Assembly: GCA_023055355.1 (NCBI GenBank)
Contig: JALJCS010000010.1
Location: 20,041,001 to 20,105,000 of the forward strand
From: Agelaius tricolor
Lineage: Eukaryota; Chordata; Aves; Passeriformes; Icteridae
Direction of reading: 5' to 3'
DNA length: 64,000 nt
The position numbers and the translations under genes were made by a program. Below, in pieces: positions 13,656-25,700 of the stretch. A model generated the notes under the pieces. The model saw nothing but the letters and a program-made list of their open reading frames with translations. It was not told the DNA's origin and did no database searches. Each line of letters opens with the position of its first letter. The first letter of the stretch is position 1.

Positions 13656-13733
13656 TCACACAGGCATGTGCAGCTCGTTGTACTCGTCCCGGCCATCCTC
13701 ATCGAAATTTGGCTCCGCATCTTCCGAGTCCAA
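13656..13733 (-). CDS. SLC4A3: SLC4A3 coding exon 22, cytoplasmic tail and stop
   Basis: Twenty-five residues [14 protein letters not shown]...EYNELHMPV followed by TGA at 13658-13656. The LD-x-x-D motif at the start is the site proposed to bind carbonic anhydrase II in AE1. The ending ELHMPV is diagnostic of AE3. Confidence 0.98.
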   Translation of the reverse strand: MDSEDAEPNFDEDGRDEYNELHMPV

Positions 13734-16700
13734 CTGAGAAGAGGCAGAGACCAGGCTATGAAGGCCACAGCTGCCCCCACTGTGGGGTCAAGCCTGGCAC
13801 AGAGGGGTCAGTACACAGCCACCCAGTCAGCTGAGCTGTGCTGGGAAAAGCAAAGCTCTTGCTCCTTCCCCTCCCAACAGGCTCCTTCTTTAAACCCTCA
13901 TGCCCATCCATGCGTCCCCAGCCCAATGCCCTTTCTATTCTAAAGCCTGGGGCTTTGGTCCAGCACTGCAGCTCCTTCCTCTCCCCCTGCTGGCAGCACT
14001 CACTTCTGGGTGCTGCTCCAGGCTCTCCTCCAACAAAAGCTCAGGATGTTGACAGCAGCAGAGGAGCTGCCAGCTCTTGAAGAGCTGCCAGCACCCTGGC
14101 ACTGTGGTTACGTGCTGAAGTGCCTACAGCCATAGGCTCTGATGTGCTGCTGGGCTGTTCTTGCTGCTGGTTCAGTGGGGAATTGGTGTGTTTCTTGATG
14201 AATGAGCCACAAGATGGAAGGGGAAATCCTTATTCCAGGCCTCTGCCTGGTAGGAACCTGTTTCCTTGCCCCAGGCTGCCCATCCATCTCTTACTGCACT
14301 CCCAGGGCTACAAGATCCAAGGAAGCCATCCACCCACTTTGCTATTGAGCAAAGACCCTCAAGGCTTTGCTGGCCCATGATCTCCCAGCCTTTCAGGCTG
14401 CCAAATCTCCTTAATCTCATTCCAGTGTTGCAAGTTAGACTGAGGACAGCTCACCGCTTTGAGCTCCCTGTCGTGGAAGAAGCGGGGCAGCACGAAGCGT
14501 CGCAATGGCACTGTCATGATCAGGACAAAGGGGAAGGCCAGCGATGCCACTGTAGATTTCACCACCCAGAGCAGTACAATGCAGGCCAGTTGAATGCAGG
14601 TGAAGAGATTCATTCTCCAGGTCTTCACCTAGTAGGTAAATCCAGTCTAAGAACACATTATCTTTCCACACAGATTAACAAAGACCTAACTGGCAAAACA
14701 AAACTCTTCTGCATAGCATAGTACAGCAGAGTACTGCAGCTGCAGAGTCTATCCTCCTTTACTCTACAGCCAGGTGGAACTCCGTAACGCATCAGCCTCT
14801 GTGCTACCTGGCAGCATACCCACCAGGCAAGGCAGTGTCCCTCTACCCCCTCAAGCAGTGCATCAATCCTACAAATCATCTGTCAAATCCATACAATATC
14901 CTGGCAATACACTCATGGATGGAGCCTGCCAGCATTGTACCACCTCTCTGCACGCCTTGCACTTCTCAGCACAAACTTGCAGCCAAGCAGGATCACTAAG
15001 CCAAGTATCACTCAAACAAAATGCCATCCTCCCGTCACCTGTTTCTTCTTCCTCTTCTCCTGATTACCTCGTTCTGTGCAACCTGCCTTTGCTCACCTTG
15101 ACAACGTAGATGTGGTCAGGGTGGTGCTTGGATGGCATGAAGATCAGGAGCAGGCGCTCGTAGAGCTGGATGCCGGTGAGCGATGTAACCCCCATGTAGA
15201 GGAAGATGCCGAAGAGCACGGCCAGGGGGATCTGCCTCAGCATGTTCCCCATCACAATGGACAGACCTGCACAGACAGAGCTCAGGGCATGTGTGTCCCA
15301 CACCAGCCCCTCCACAAGGCACCTCAGCCTCCCCACCTCCTCTGTGCCCTGGAGCACAAGGGAAAGGAAGCTCAGTATGGGTAGGTGTGGGCACTCCTGC
15401 AGTGAGCAGGCAGAGCATGGACAGGCCCATGGGGCAGGGACACTGCCAGGAGGTTTGAGTGCTCGGTGCTGACCTCTCCCCTCCCTTGCTCCCTGAGCAG
15501 AGGCTCACCGACAAGGGCAGCAATGAGCACTCCGGTGACACGCTGCTCCTTCACCTCCTCGATCCTGGGCTTCTCCCCGGGTGCGATGGCCTTGCTCATG
15601 ACGGTCAGGGCGTTGACGTGCGTGACGGAGCGCACCGTGGCCGCCGTCAGCCAGGGCAGCCCAAAGAGAGCGCAAAGGCCCCCCATAGTGCCAATGAGCA
15701 GAAGGTCCAGGTGGAAGCCAGAGCCTTTCAGCAACTTCCTCTCCTTCTTGCTAACAATCAGACTGGAAGAAAATAGAGCCTGGGTCAGTGCAAGGACCAG
15801 GTCAGAGCCCAGGGACAGCACTGCAGCTGAGGACAACTTGCTCTCTGGAGACAGCACGCATGGGGATAACAAGAAGATGGCTGAGGAGGGGTATGGTGGC
15901 TGCCAGCCTCAGGTTAGCAGTTTCCTCCTGTGCTTGGCTGAGGCAGTCTCTACCACACTATTTGCCAAGAGGGGAACCAAAAGATGACAGGAGAAGCCAA
16001 GGTACAGTCTGAAATGGCCAGGATCCTGCTCTTGCTGTTCCTCTGGGATGTCTGTTGCATTTCCAAGTGAACCAGCACCCATCCTGGCCTTGCCTGTCTA
16101 GGGGTTAGCAGTGGTTGAGGTTGGAGGGGGAGGTACTCACGTAGTGATCTGTGTCTCCATGAAGATAAGAATGAAGACCAGGAGGGCAGGGATGGCAGAG
16201 GCAAACATCATCCACAGTGGAAAGGTCCCACTACTGCCCATGGGGTGGATGAACCAGCCACGCTTGTGAGGGGATGTGACCGACAGGCCGGAGGGGACAT
16301 TCAGCTTCTGGTGGTGTAGTTGCAAAACCCAGCAGTTACTCATTAATACAAACAAGCCCACAGCCTCACACAGCTTTGATCCTCCTGCTCTCCCTAGTCT
16401 GAACACCTCAGATGATGGGATAAGCCACCCTGAACTGAGCAGGACTTTCTCATGGATAATCCCCTTCAGTATAAAAAAACCCCATGTTCCTTAACATAGG
16501 CCTGTGTCATTTCCTTTCAGCTACATAAATTCCCTTCATTTTTTCCAAGAGACCAAGGAAATATCTTCTCTCAGGAACGTTGCTCCCATGTCAGTCCTTG
16601 CAGACCATGGTTAAAATGCTTCCTTGACCTCTGCTTGGACAAATTAGGTGTTCTGAACTGCTTACCATTTTCTGAGGTAGCTTTCTAGACTTTCCAAGGC

Positions 16701-19700
16701 TTTTCTGAGATGTTTTACAGCATTGTTTTTGAAGTGCAAACCCCAGAAGTGGTCACATTCTGTGAAATGACCTCACCCTGACCATGTTCAGAGGAAATAT
16801 CATGTTTGTGCTCCCATCAGACCACACAGACTCCTAGCTGTACATCATCCTGACCCTGCGTTCATCAGCATTTGAACCCTTGGCTCTGTGCTGCTCTACA
16901 GCAATTTCTGCTATCTGCACTGCAGGCAGAGTTTATGATTTGCATTTATGTTAATCAGCATAAGTATGAATAATATTTCTGGAATGTTTGTCCTTGAGTT
17001 AAGCTGTGTAACTAAGTACCATTTTCTCGGAAAGCTTTGTACATTTGCTGAGTTAATACTAAAATGATAATGCTTTTGATATTAACTGTAGAAGTGTAGA
17101 AGGGTATGAAAAGAATGTAACAAAGTGCGTGATTTTACTAATGTCTGATAGACTGAAATTTTTCATTGAAATTCAAATGAATAAAAATGCATTTGGATTC
17201 CACCAAGCCTTGGGCTGTTTTGATAAAAAGCTTGCATGATGAACAGGAAATACTTTTCACCCTCTTCCCAATCTTAGTGCAAAAAAAAAAAAAAAAACCC
17301 AAACCCAAAAAAACAAAAACCCAACCCAATATATAACTCCATATCTACTGAAAAAGAAAAAAAAAATAAAACCTGTGAGATATGTTTGTTCGATAACATT
17401 AAGTTATGAAACTTAAGTTTGTGCATAAACTGGGAAAAAAGTTGTATTTGAGATAAAGTTATCAAAATATTAGTATCCTACCATCAAGGAAAGAATAAGT
17501 ACATTGAGTACTAAACTCATGACAAATACCCCATTGAAGCTATTCTACATGCCACCTTCAGTGTGCATAAACAGTTTATGTCTTGTTGATTGAATGCAAG
17601 TGTTTAATGTTGCAAAGAAGGAACGAGCTGCATTGAATCTCCCTAAAGCCCCTAAACTTTCCCCTACTAGCAGCTAGAAGAGCAGAAGGATACCAGGGCA
17701 CTCCAGTCCCTGTAGCTCTGGCCTCAGCCTCAGGAAGACCCTTGGACCTTCCCTTCAGCGTGGGAGTGAGGATGAGGAGAATGTTTCTGTTTGCTTTGTG
17801 CTGTTATAACTAAAGAGGCAGGAAATAGAAATTCCCCTTTGCACAAGAGCAGGCCAGTGCCACAGGGATCACTGCTGGGCTGCAGGAAAGGCTCCAAGGG
17901 CAGTGCTGGCACCTACCTGTGTGTATGTGTCAGTGATGGTGTAATCCACCAGCACCATGACCAGGATGGAGATGGGGATCCCAAAGTCTCCGATGATCCG
18001 CCGCGCCTGCAGAACACAGACCTGTCATTAGCAAAAGGAACGGGCCAGCTCTGTGCATGCACAGGGAGCCTATGGCAAAGAGAAGCCCCAGATGGGGCCA
18101 GCATCCCTCCAAACCTGAGCACTCCTGATGGGCAGGGCAAGGAAACTCAGCCTTGACCCACAGGGCTGTGCATCCCACTGCCCACACAATATACTCTTAT
18201 ATGACTGGCTAATTGCTCCTGCTGGCCTATTTAGACAGTGCTCCAGGTACTACACAGATACCCTGCATGTAGAGAGATGTCCAAAGAGAAAAAGTTGTAG
18301 GCTCTTCTTCTTATATTCTAGTTTAACAGACTTGTATCCAGTCCAATGAGCTTTCCCCAGGTCCAGAGGACTTTCCAGCAGCCTCACTGGAGCAGGACAG
18401 TGCAGATACCATCATTAACAGTCTGCTCTTGTCTGCACCCTAGGGTAGGCTACCATCCTTCCTGCAAGGTATTTAAAAGGTTTCTGGTGTTTCTTTGGGG
18501 AACATCCAAGTGTTCTGGAGAATAAAGATCTGTAGCCAGAAGCATTATTATTTGTTTGGTGTGTCCCTTGTCCTTGACATGTGAATCCCACAAACACCTC
18601 ACCTTTCCTCCTAAGAAGCGGCTGTTCTTGAACTTGCGCATAAAGAAGGCAATGAAGAAAGTGCCTAGCATGAGGATGAGGGAGAGCAGAGCAGTGTTGG
18701 GCTGCATCCTGGTTCCCATTGATATCGTATCCGTAGAGAGCACGCTGGCATTCAGGCTGCTCTGCACGTTTGGTGGGTAGAACTTCAGCAAAGGATGTTC
18801 TGCAAACACCTGAGCGGGTGAGAGAAGAAGCAGACAAGTTACCACAAGGAGGGGCAGGGGGCACTGTCACTACTGGGGCAGGGGGAAGTGGAGCTGTCCT
18901 GCCCTGTGGAGAGGTGAGGGCAGTAGATGGTGGGCACGGACAATCCCAGCATCCGTCACCTCGCCTCACAACCTACCCAGCTGGAGAGGGTTGGGGAGAG
19001 AAAAGTGGCCCCTCTTTAATGCCTCCTGCAGGAAGAGAAGGGGAGAGAGACATTAGGGCTCTTCCTGCCAGTCTCCGTGGTGGCACAGGAGCCAGCTGGG
19101 CTGAGGTGTGAGACCAGCAAAGAACTGCTCTGCAGAATGTCTAGGAAAGTTGTGGCTGAGCTGGCCCTGTTCCCTCGCCTCCTGTGTGCTAAAGCAGCAG
19201 GTTCCTAAGGGATTAAGAGATGCAGCAGCCCATCTCCCCAGGGAAGGTTCACCTTGTACAGTTTGTAGAAGGTCTCATAGATAAAGATGAGGGAGATGAG
19301 GAAAGCAAAGATCTCCTGGGTGAAGGGCGAGATGTAGCGCACCAAGAAGCTTCCTTCTGCTGCCACGATAATGAAGATGAAGACGATGAGCCACAAACCA
19401 ATCCACACTCTGCCTGTCAGATACTCAATGCCTTGTGTCTGGCAGAACTGAAATGGAAAGGGGAAGGAGTTACTCATGTCTCCTCAGGCTGCCTCCTGCA
19501 TCCACTCCCCATTAAGATCAAAGACTGTCCTGGAAAAAAGCATCTACATCTGCTTGGGCATCCAGCACAGAATCAGTCAATTCATGGCTAGAATCACAAT
19601 TAAATTTGCAGACTTTGCATTAACACCTGACAGCTCACACCAAGCAGGTCTTTACTGCTCCAGTCTTTGTAACAGTACCTCCTTCATGCTCTGCTGAAGC

Positions 19701-22700
19701 CAGCCCATGCATAACACTCCCCATCCCACCATATGGAGGTGCCATTGCTCAAACACAGCTCTCCATTGTTCCATGCACTCACCAGCACAAGCCTGTTCCC
19801 TACAAAGGAGAGCCTGAGCATCCTGCTACATCCCACTGCATAAAGGCCATGATCTCACACAGCACCCTGTGTACAGACAGTTGTATGTGTGTGGAGAAAA
19901 GGCCCCAGGCTGCCACCACAGAGGAGACCATCTCCACTGCATCTTCTCATCTACACACCCCAGCTGTTTCCAGGACAAATCATACCCCTCCCTTTGCAGC
20001 CTTCCTCAGTACCAGCACAGGCAGAGGTACTCCTCTGTACACAGTGACTGGACAAAGCAAAAGTGGTCAGTGAGAAGTGCAGTCACAGGAGAGCAGAGAA
20101 ATTCCCAATAGCAATAGCAATCACCAGCTCCAAACTCTTGACAAGGTGAAAATCCAGCTGTAGAAAAAACCATGCTTTTTCAAAGACACAGACATGCTGG
20201 GAGTCAGAGAAAAGGAGAAGAATTAGATCCACTGCTTGAAAGTACAGTGATACAGGGATGCTTTCAAGAGCAAAGAGGTCATGCTACTTGAGAAAGAAAC
20301 ATATCCATCCTGGCTGGCCAGGATATCTCTCCACACACCCTTGGGCTCATCCTTAGAGGTGGGATTAATATATGTGGCACGTCCCAAATGGGTGGTACAC
20401 TCAATGTTATTGAGCTCCCATAAAAGGGAGCTCGACACAGATAAAAGTGGTGAAATGGACTTCAAAGGAAGCCCCAAGAACAATAAAGTTTTAGGATGCA
20501 GCTACAAGTGCTCATTATCCCAATGAGCTGCAGCACAGGGCTGGGGGACAGTGCTCTCCTCACAGTCAGCATGTAGAGGAGTGCTGTTATCAGTGTCACA
20601 CCTCAAGGGATAATGATGGATACAATGGATACAGCAGTGGGAGGTAGAAGTCCCTGTAGTGAGACCTGCCAAGGGTCAGCAGAGCCAAGGGCAGCTCTGG
20701 CTGAGCTGAGAGCAGCCTGGAAGGACTCAAAGAGTTCACAGTAACAAAGACCCTTTGTAGAGCTGAGAAATGCCAGCTGCCCTCTCCAGAGCAAGGACAG
20801 ACTGAGCAGGTGCCAAGCACAGACACTGCTTCACATATACCTTGTAAAAAGCTTCTTCAAACACCAGCAGAGGCCCTGAGAAGCCAATGACCAGGAGTGG
20901 CTGGGCTCCAAGCAGGGAGAAGAGGATCCCTAAAACCGAGGTGGAGATTATCAGCTCGGAGACCCCCATGAGACCCTCAGTTTTCTCTCCTGGGAAAGAG
21001 AACAATGTATGAGAGTTACAGCCTGGACACAGGCACCATCACCACAGACAGGCAGTTCTGGACAGAGGAGGCAGGTCCCCATCCCATCAGTCAGAGGTGC
21101 CCTGTGTTAGGCAGGGAGCATGGAGGGAGCCCTGGCAGCCGAGGCTGGAGAGGCCAAATGGCAGGGAGGGAACAAGGCAGCAGCCGAGGCACAGCACTAC
21201 CACTCTCCCTGAGTGAACAGCACCAAAGCCCACCCCAGAACAGCATCACACAGACACAGCCAGTGTCCCAGAGTGCAAAGAGCAGACCAGAAAGCAGGCC
21301 CATTACCTAGGAGTCCCCCGAAGGTGATGGCAGGAGAGAGAGCAGCAAAGTAGATGAAGAGAACGGCTGCGAGACACTGGCTGTGCAAGGCGTCTCTGAT
21401 GTCACTGAGGTATTTGGGGTACCTGCGCTTTATGTCCCGAACCAGACCTCCAAAAAAGATCCCGGTTCGCTTCAAAGGGTCATCCTCAGCTTCCTCCTCT
21501 TCTTCCTCAGCTTTCACTTCACACAGCTCTGGAGGTGCATGGAGGGCAAGGCTTCAGCAAGGAACACAGCTGGGCCCTTGGGCTGTCCCTCTCCCCAGTA
21601 CCTCACAGAGCAGCACTAGCCTGGTGGGCCCCTGCAACAGTACATCCCACTGCCTCCAGCTGTCCCCAGCCACCAGAGCTGCCCACAGTCACTGCCCTGC
21701 TCCCCTTGCCTGCTCCTCACTCCCCACTGCAGGAGCCAGGCCCTGCTCACCCTTCTGCCAGGTTCTGGGAGGGGAGGGCCCATTGGTGCTCACAGGGCAC
21801 TAGGCACAAACTTGCCCAAATGTGAATGGAGAGACCTTTGGCTTCCTGAGCAGTGCCCTCCTTCATGGACTTCTGCTCCCTCTCCTTCCTCTTCTTCAGT
21901 AGCAACTTCTGGAAGGTGGCAATGGATTTGAGCAAGTCTTTCCCCTCCACCTCTGATGGGGGAATGACAATGCTGCAGTCCAAGAACTCGTTGATTGCAT
22001 TGAGGAGGTCTTGACGGTCATCTGCCATGTATGCAGCCTCATGGAAGTGCTGGAAGGGGCAGGGAAAAAGAGAGAGGGAAAAGGCTCAGACCAAGACTAG
22101 ATCCAGCTACTACAGCCCAGAAAGACAATGCTTGCTGTGACCTTTAGAGTAACATTCTCCCCCTCCATCCACTACTCATCTCACTACTGCCACTCTGTGA
22201 CCCACAGTCCTGAATCCCACCTCCTGTTTTGAGGGAGAAGCTGGTAGAGCCCTAAAGCATCACAGTTATAAAGCACAAGAACCCTGAACTGAGCAGGGAG
22301 CATAAGAAACTCTTGGGAGTCTCCACATTGGAGACAGAAAGAGAGCGAGAAAATAGGCATCTACAGCATGAGGGAAGCCATGCAAAGGAAACTAGACAGA
22401 AAAGGGGAGATATTTCTGACAGCAAGAGCAGGTTAGCAAGGAAGGACTAAGGAGACCAGTCAGGGAGCTGCTGGCAAACAGGTGGAAGTGCTGCAGTGCC
22501 TCTGGAACATGTCTCCAGAGAAAAGGCTGGAGGATGATGAATGAGTGAACAGCCTGTAAAGGAGGTAGGGGACAGCTAAGGTCCCTGCAGCACACAGACT
22601 CCCTGGAGCCACAGCTTCAATGTAAATGATACTGTGCTCTCTCCACGGCGCCAGGACTGTGTAACCTTGCTGTGGCCAGCCCTGGCTGCAGCAGCTGGCT

Positions 22701-25700
22701 CCACTCTTCCAGCAAGAGGACCAGAGACTCAAATGAATGAGGTCAGCCCACAAACACAGCACTGGAGCTGGAATGGCACCTCACCTCTTCTGGCTAAAAG
22801 CACATTCTCAGCTGAGCCCCACACAACTTCAGGGAAGGAATCTTTCAGTCTTGCTGCCTCCAATGCACTTTTTCTGATTGAGCCTTTTAGTCTCCAGTTC
22901 AGTGAAAGTTGTGCAATAGAGGCAGTACAGGAAGGTTTGTTACTTGCTTATAGTTACATGGCACCAGCAGGAAGAACCTGTGAACCTCTGATCCTCTTGT
23001 GCTGGATGTATGCAGCAGATGCTCAGATTGTTTCTTTGCATTTAATTCCTTACCAAGGTAATCAATTTCACTGCCATCTAGACAGATGGGGGACTTCCAG
23101 CAGTGCACTTGCTTGGCAGAAAAACCTTCCTGTCTCCTCATCTCTTCAATATGGATGTGCTCCTCTGCATGGATGCCCCAGCCATGGGACTCAGCTAAAA
23201 AAGCTCCATCTAAACACCTGAAAATGGTCCCCAGGAACTGCTGGGTTTTTTGTTAGTGTAGTCCAGGCCAGGTGCCATGGTCACAGGCATCACTCAGCCT
23301 CCCCACCTCTCTGTGAAATGTCAACTGAACACCACTCCTCTAACCTTGCGACATCCTTTTCTCCTGCTTTTACTCATGGTCCCTTTCTTCACCCAGCCTA
23401 GCACACTCTGTCACAGCCAAATAAGTGTCTGTCCTACTCTTTCCTCTCCACTGGAGCATTCTACCTTGGCCAAGCCAGGCTGATCTTAAAAATCCCAGGT
23501 GCTCACACCTCCCTACCCCATCTGAACCCTTGCACAGCTCTCATCTAAGGGCTGTCTTCTAAGGAGCCAGCAAAGCTCCCTCACAGCATCACTGCCCATC
23601 AGCTCCTCACCTTGTCAGACATGAGGGTGGAGATTGAGCGGCCAATTTCGTGGTAGTCCATGTTGGCCTGGCTAGGTCCCAGCAGCACAAAGATGAATCT
23701 GACGGGAATTGGGACCTCCAAGACAGATTCCAGGAAGACGGCCTCATTCAGTCGGACGAAGGCCATGGTTGGCTGCTCCAGAAACTGCACACAACCTACC
23801 AAGGGGCAATGTTTGGAGCAGAGTTAATCATTGGAGTGAGCTGTACTGGGCTGCCTTTAACAGCAGAGACAGGGGTTTTGGAGGTTCCTACAAGCCCTGC
23901 AGTCATGTACTTTCTCCAGACCACTGACACAGCACTGAACTTCACACTGAGGACTGCTCCAAGTGCTTCACTGATCATTCAAAAGCAGTGCTACTTTCTT
24001 TAGCCTCCCAGTTAGCCCATTCTCAATCCCTTACAGATGGGCTCTACTTACACTATAAAGCTCTAAGTTTAAATCAGAAGGTTTTTTCCCACTTATGGAA
24101 GGAAACCTCTTATATGTTGCTTTTATCGAACAAACTTCTAATCTCATCAAAGAATGAAATCAGGTTTGTTTGACATGACCTATTTCCCATAAACCTTACT
24201 GCTTGGCAATAATTACATTCATATTCTTTAGCTCTTTAATAATTGAATCCCATATTAGCTCTGCCACTATGCTGGCCGAGAAGGATGTCAGGTTAAACGG
24301 CCTATAGGAACTGGCTCACTGTTCTCTCCTCCTTGAGCTATGAGCTTTCTCTGTTAATTGGTACCTTCCCTGTATTCCTAAACTATTTTTTTCAGAGAAA
24401 AGTAAGTCAGTGCTCTAAAGACTCATAGGTGCAAACTGCACATTTTGTTTTACATTTTGTTTTGTCTGCATCTCGTAAGTGCTTGGCAGTCTCCTCGGTT
24501 CCTAACAGATTGGGAAGTACTCCTGCATCCTCCAGTACACCAGCCACTTCCTTCACATACCCAGCACAAATGTTTATTGAATACTGGTATTTCACTGGCA
24601 TTATTACTGATCTTTCTGCCATCTGTGTCCAGCAAAGAGCTGTGCTCTGTGTCAGGCTGGCAAATCTGGGCCTTCTGAGAGTCAAAGCAAATTTCAAGAC
24701 ACAGCCTTAGCTCAGAAACAAGCCAATGTTTAGTTATTTAAGTACTCAAAAGTGCACTTATGAACCTGTTTTGGCCTCATCATGATTAAGCATCAGTTTG
24801 GTTGAGTTGCCAAGCCTCTTTGCCTGAGCTTTTAATCTACTGGGTAGACAATGACATTTATTTTGCTTGCAGTGTAGTTAGGTTTGCTGAGAAGTTAATG
24901 CCAGCAAAGTGCCAAGAGGAATACTCTTGCAATCAGAAGGCACCAAGCCCACTGATGCTCAAGCCTGTCTGCTCACGGCCCTCCTGTACAGGGAAATATG
25001 TCCTGGTAGTGCTACAGTCAATACCTGAGACCTTGCCACTAGCCAGGCCCTGCTTCTGTCAACTCAAAGCTTGCTGGCCACACAGCCAGCAGCCAACACT
25101 GGTCAGGGACAGGGCCCAGCTGCTGGCAAGGTGTTAAGAAGCCAGACAGAGAGCAGCAATGGTCAAGGGGAAGGGTCATGGCTTGGCCATCAGTCCCTCA
25201 GGCACCACTCACCTACTTCTGAGTTGCAAAACCAGACATACCGTGAGCCTGGCAGGACTTCCACCCCTAAATTGGGCCCCAGCTCCCAGGAGCAGCATCC
25301 ATCAACCTCTTTTTTAATTTAGGAAAAGAACTAGCATGGCAGGCCTTATATTTGCTATACACAAACAGAAGATGAACCATCACCAAAGGAGGGAGTGTAC
25401 CAGGCTCATTCCCCAGCTGAACATGTATGAGAGGACCAAATATCCCTGGGGAGTGAGGGCACACCAGGATCTGCACTAGTCACTGGGGACTCTACATGCC
25501 ACCTCTTACCCACAAGCACCACTGTGGCCTCTGCATCTTCAGGGATTTTCTCCATCAGCTTCAAGTATTTACGATGGCCCTCAGAGTTATGAAGATGTGG
25601 GTTTTTCTGCCAGGAAAGAATACAAATAAGTAAGGGTGAAGTCCCCATGCTTTGGTCTCCCTACACAGCCTCGCACTCCACTGCCACAAATGCAGCTGGG

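Larger units (their letters stand above)
22050..25509 (-). other. SLC4A3 introns flanking coding exon 11
   Basis: Apart from exon 11 (23611-23795) I see only a possible ancient retroelement remnant at 24.18-24.42 kb. Confidence 0.45.

Noticed and set aside
17138..17330. Possible processed retrocopy ending in poly(A)
   Set aside because: An AATAAA precedes the A17 run by about 100 bases, too far, and no gene-like sequence lies upstream.
21747..21835. Extension of SLC4A3 exon 12 to the stronger GTGAGC donor
   Set aside because: Joining that donor to exon 13 makes a TAG codon; the GTCTCT donor keeps the frame.
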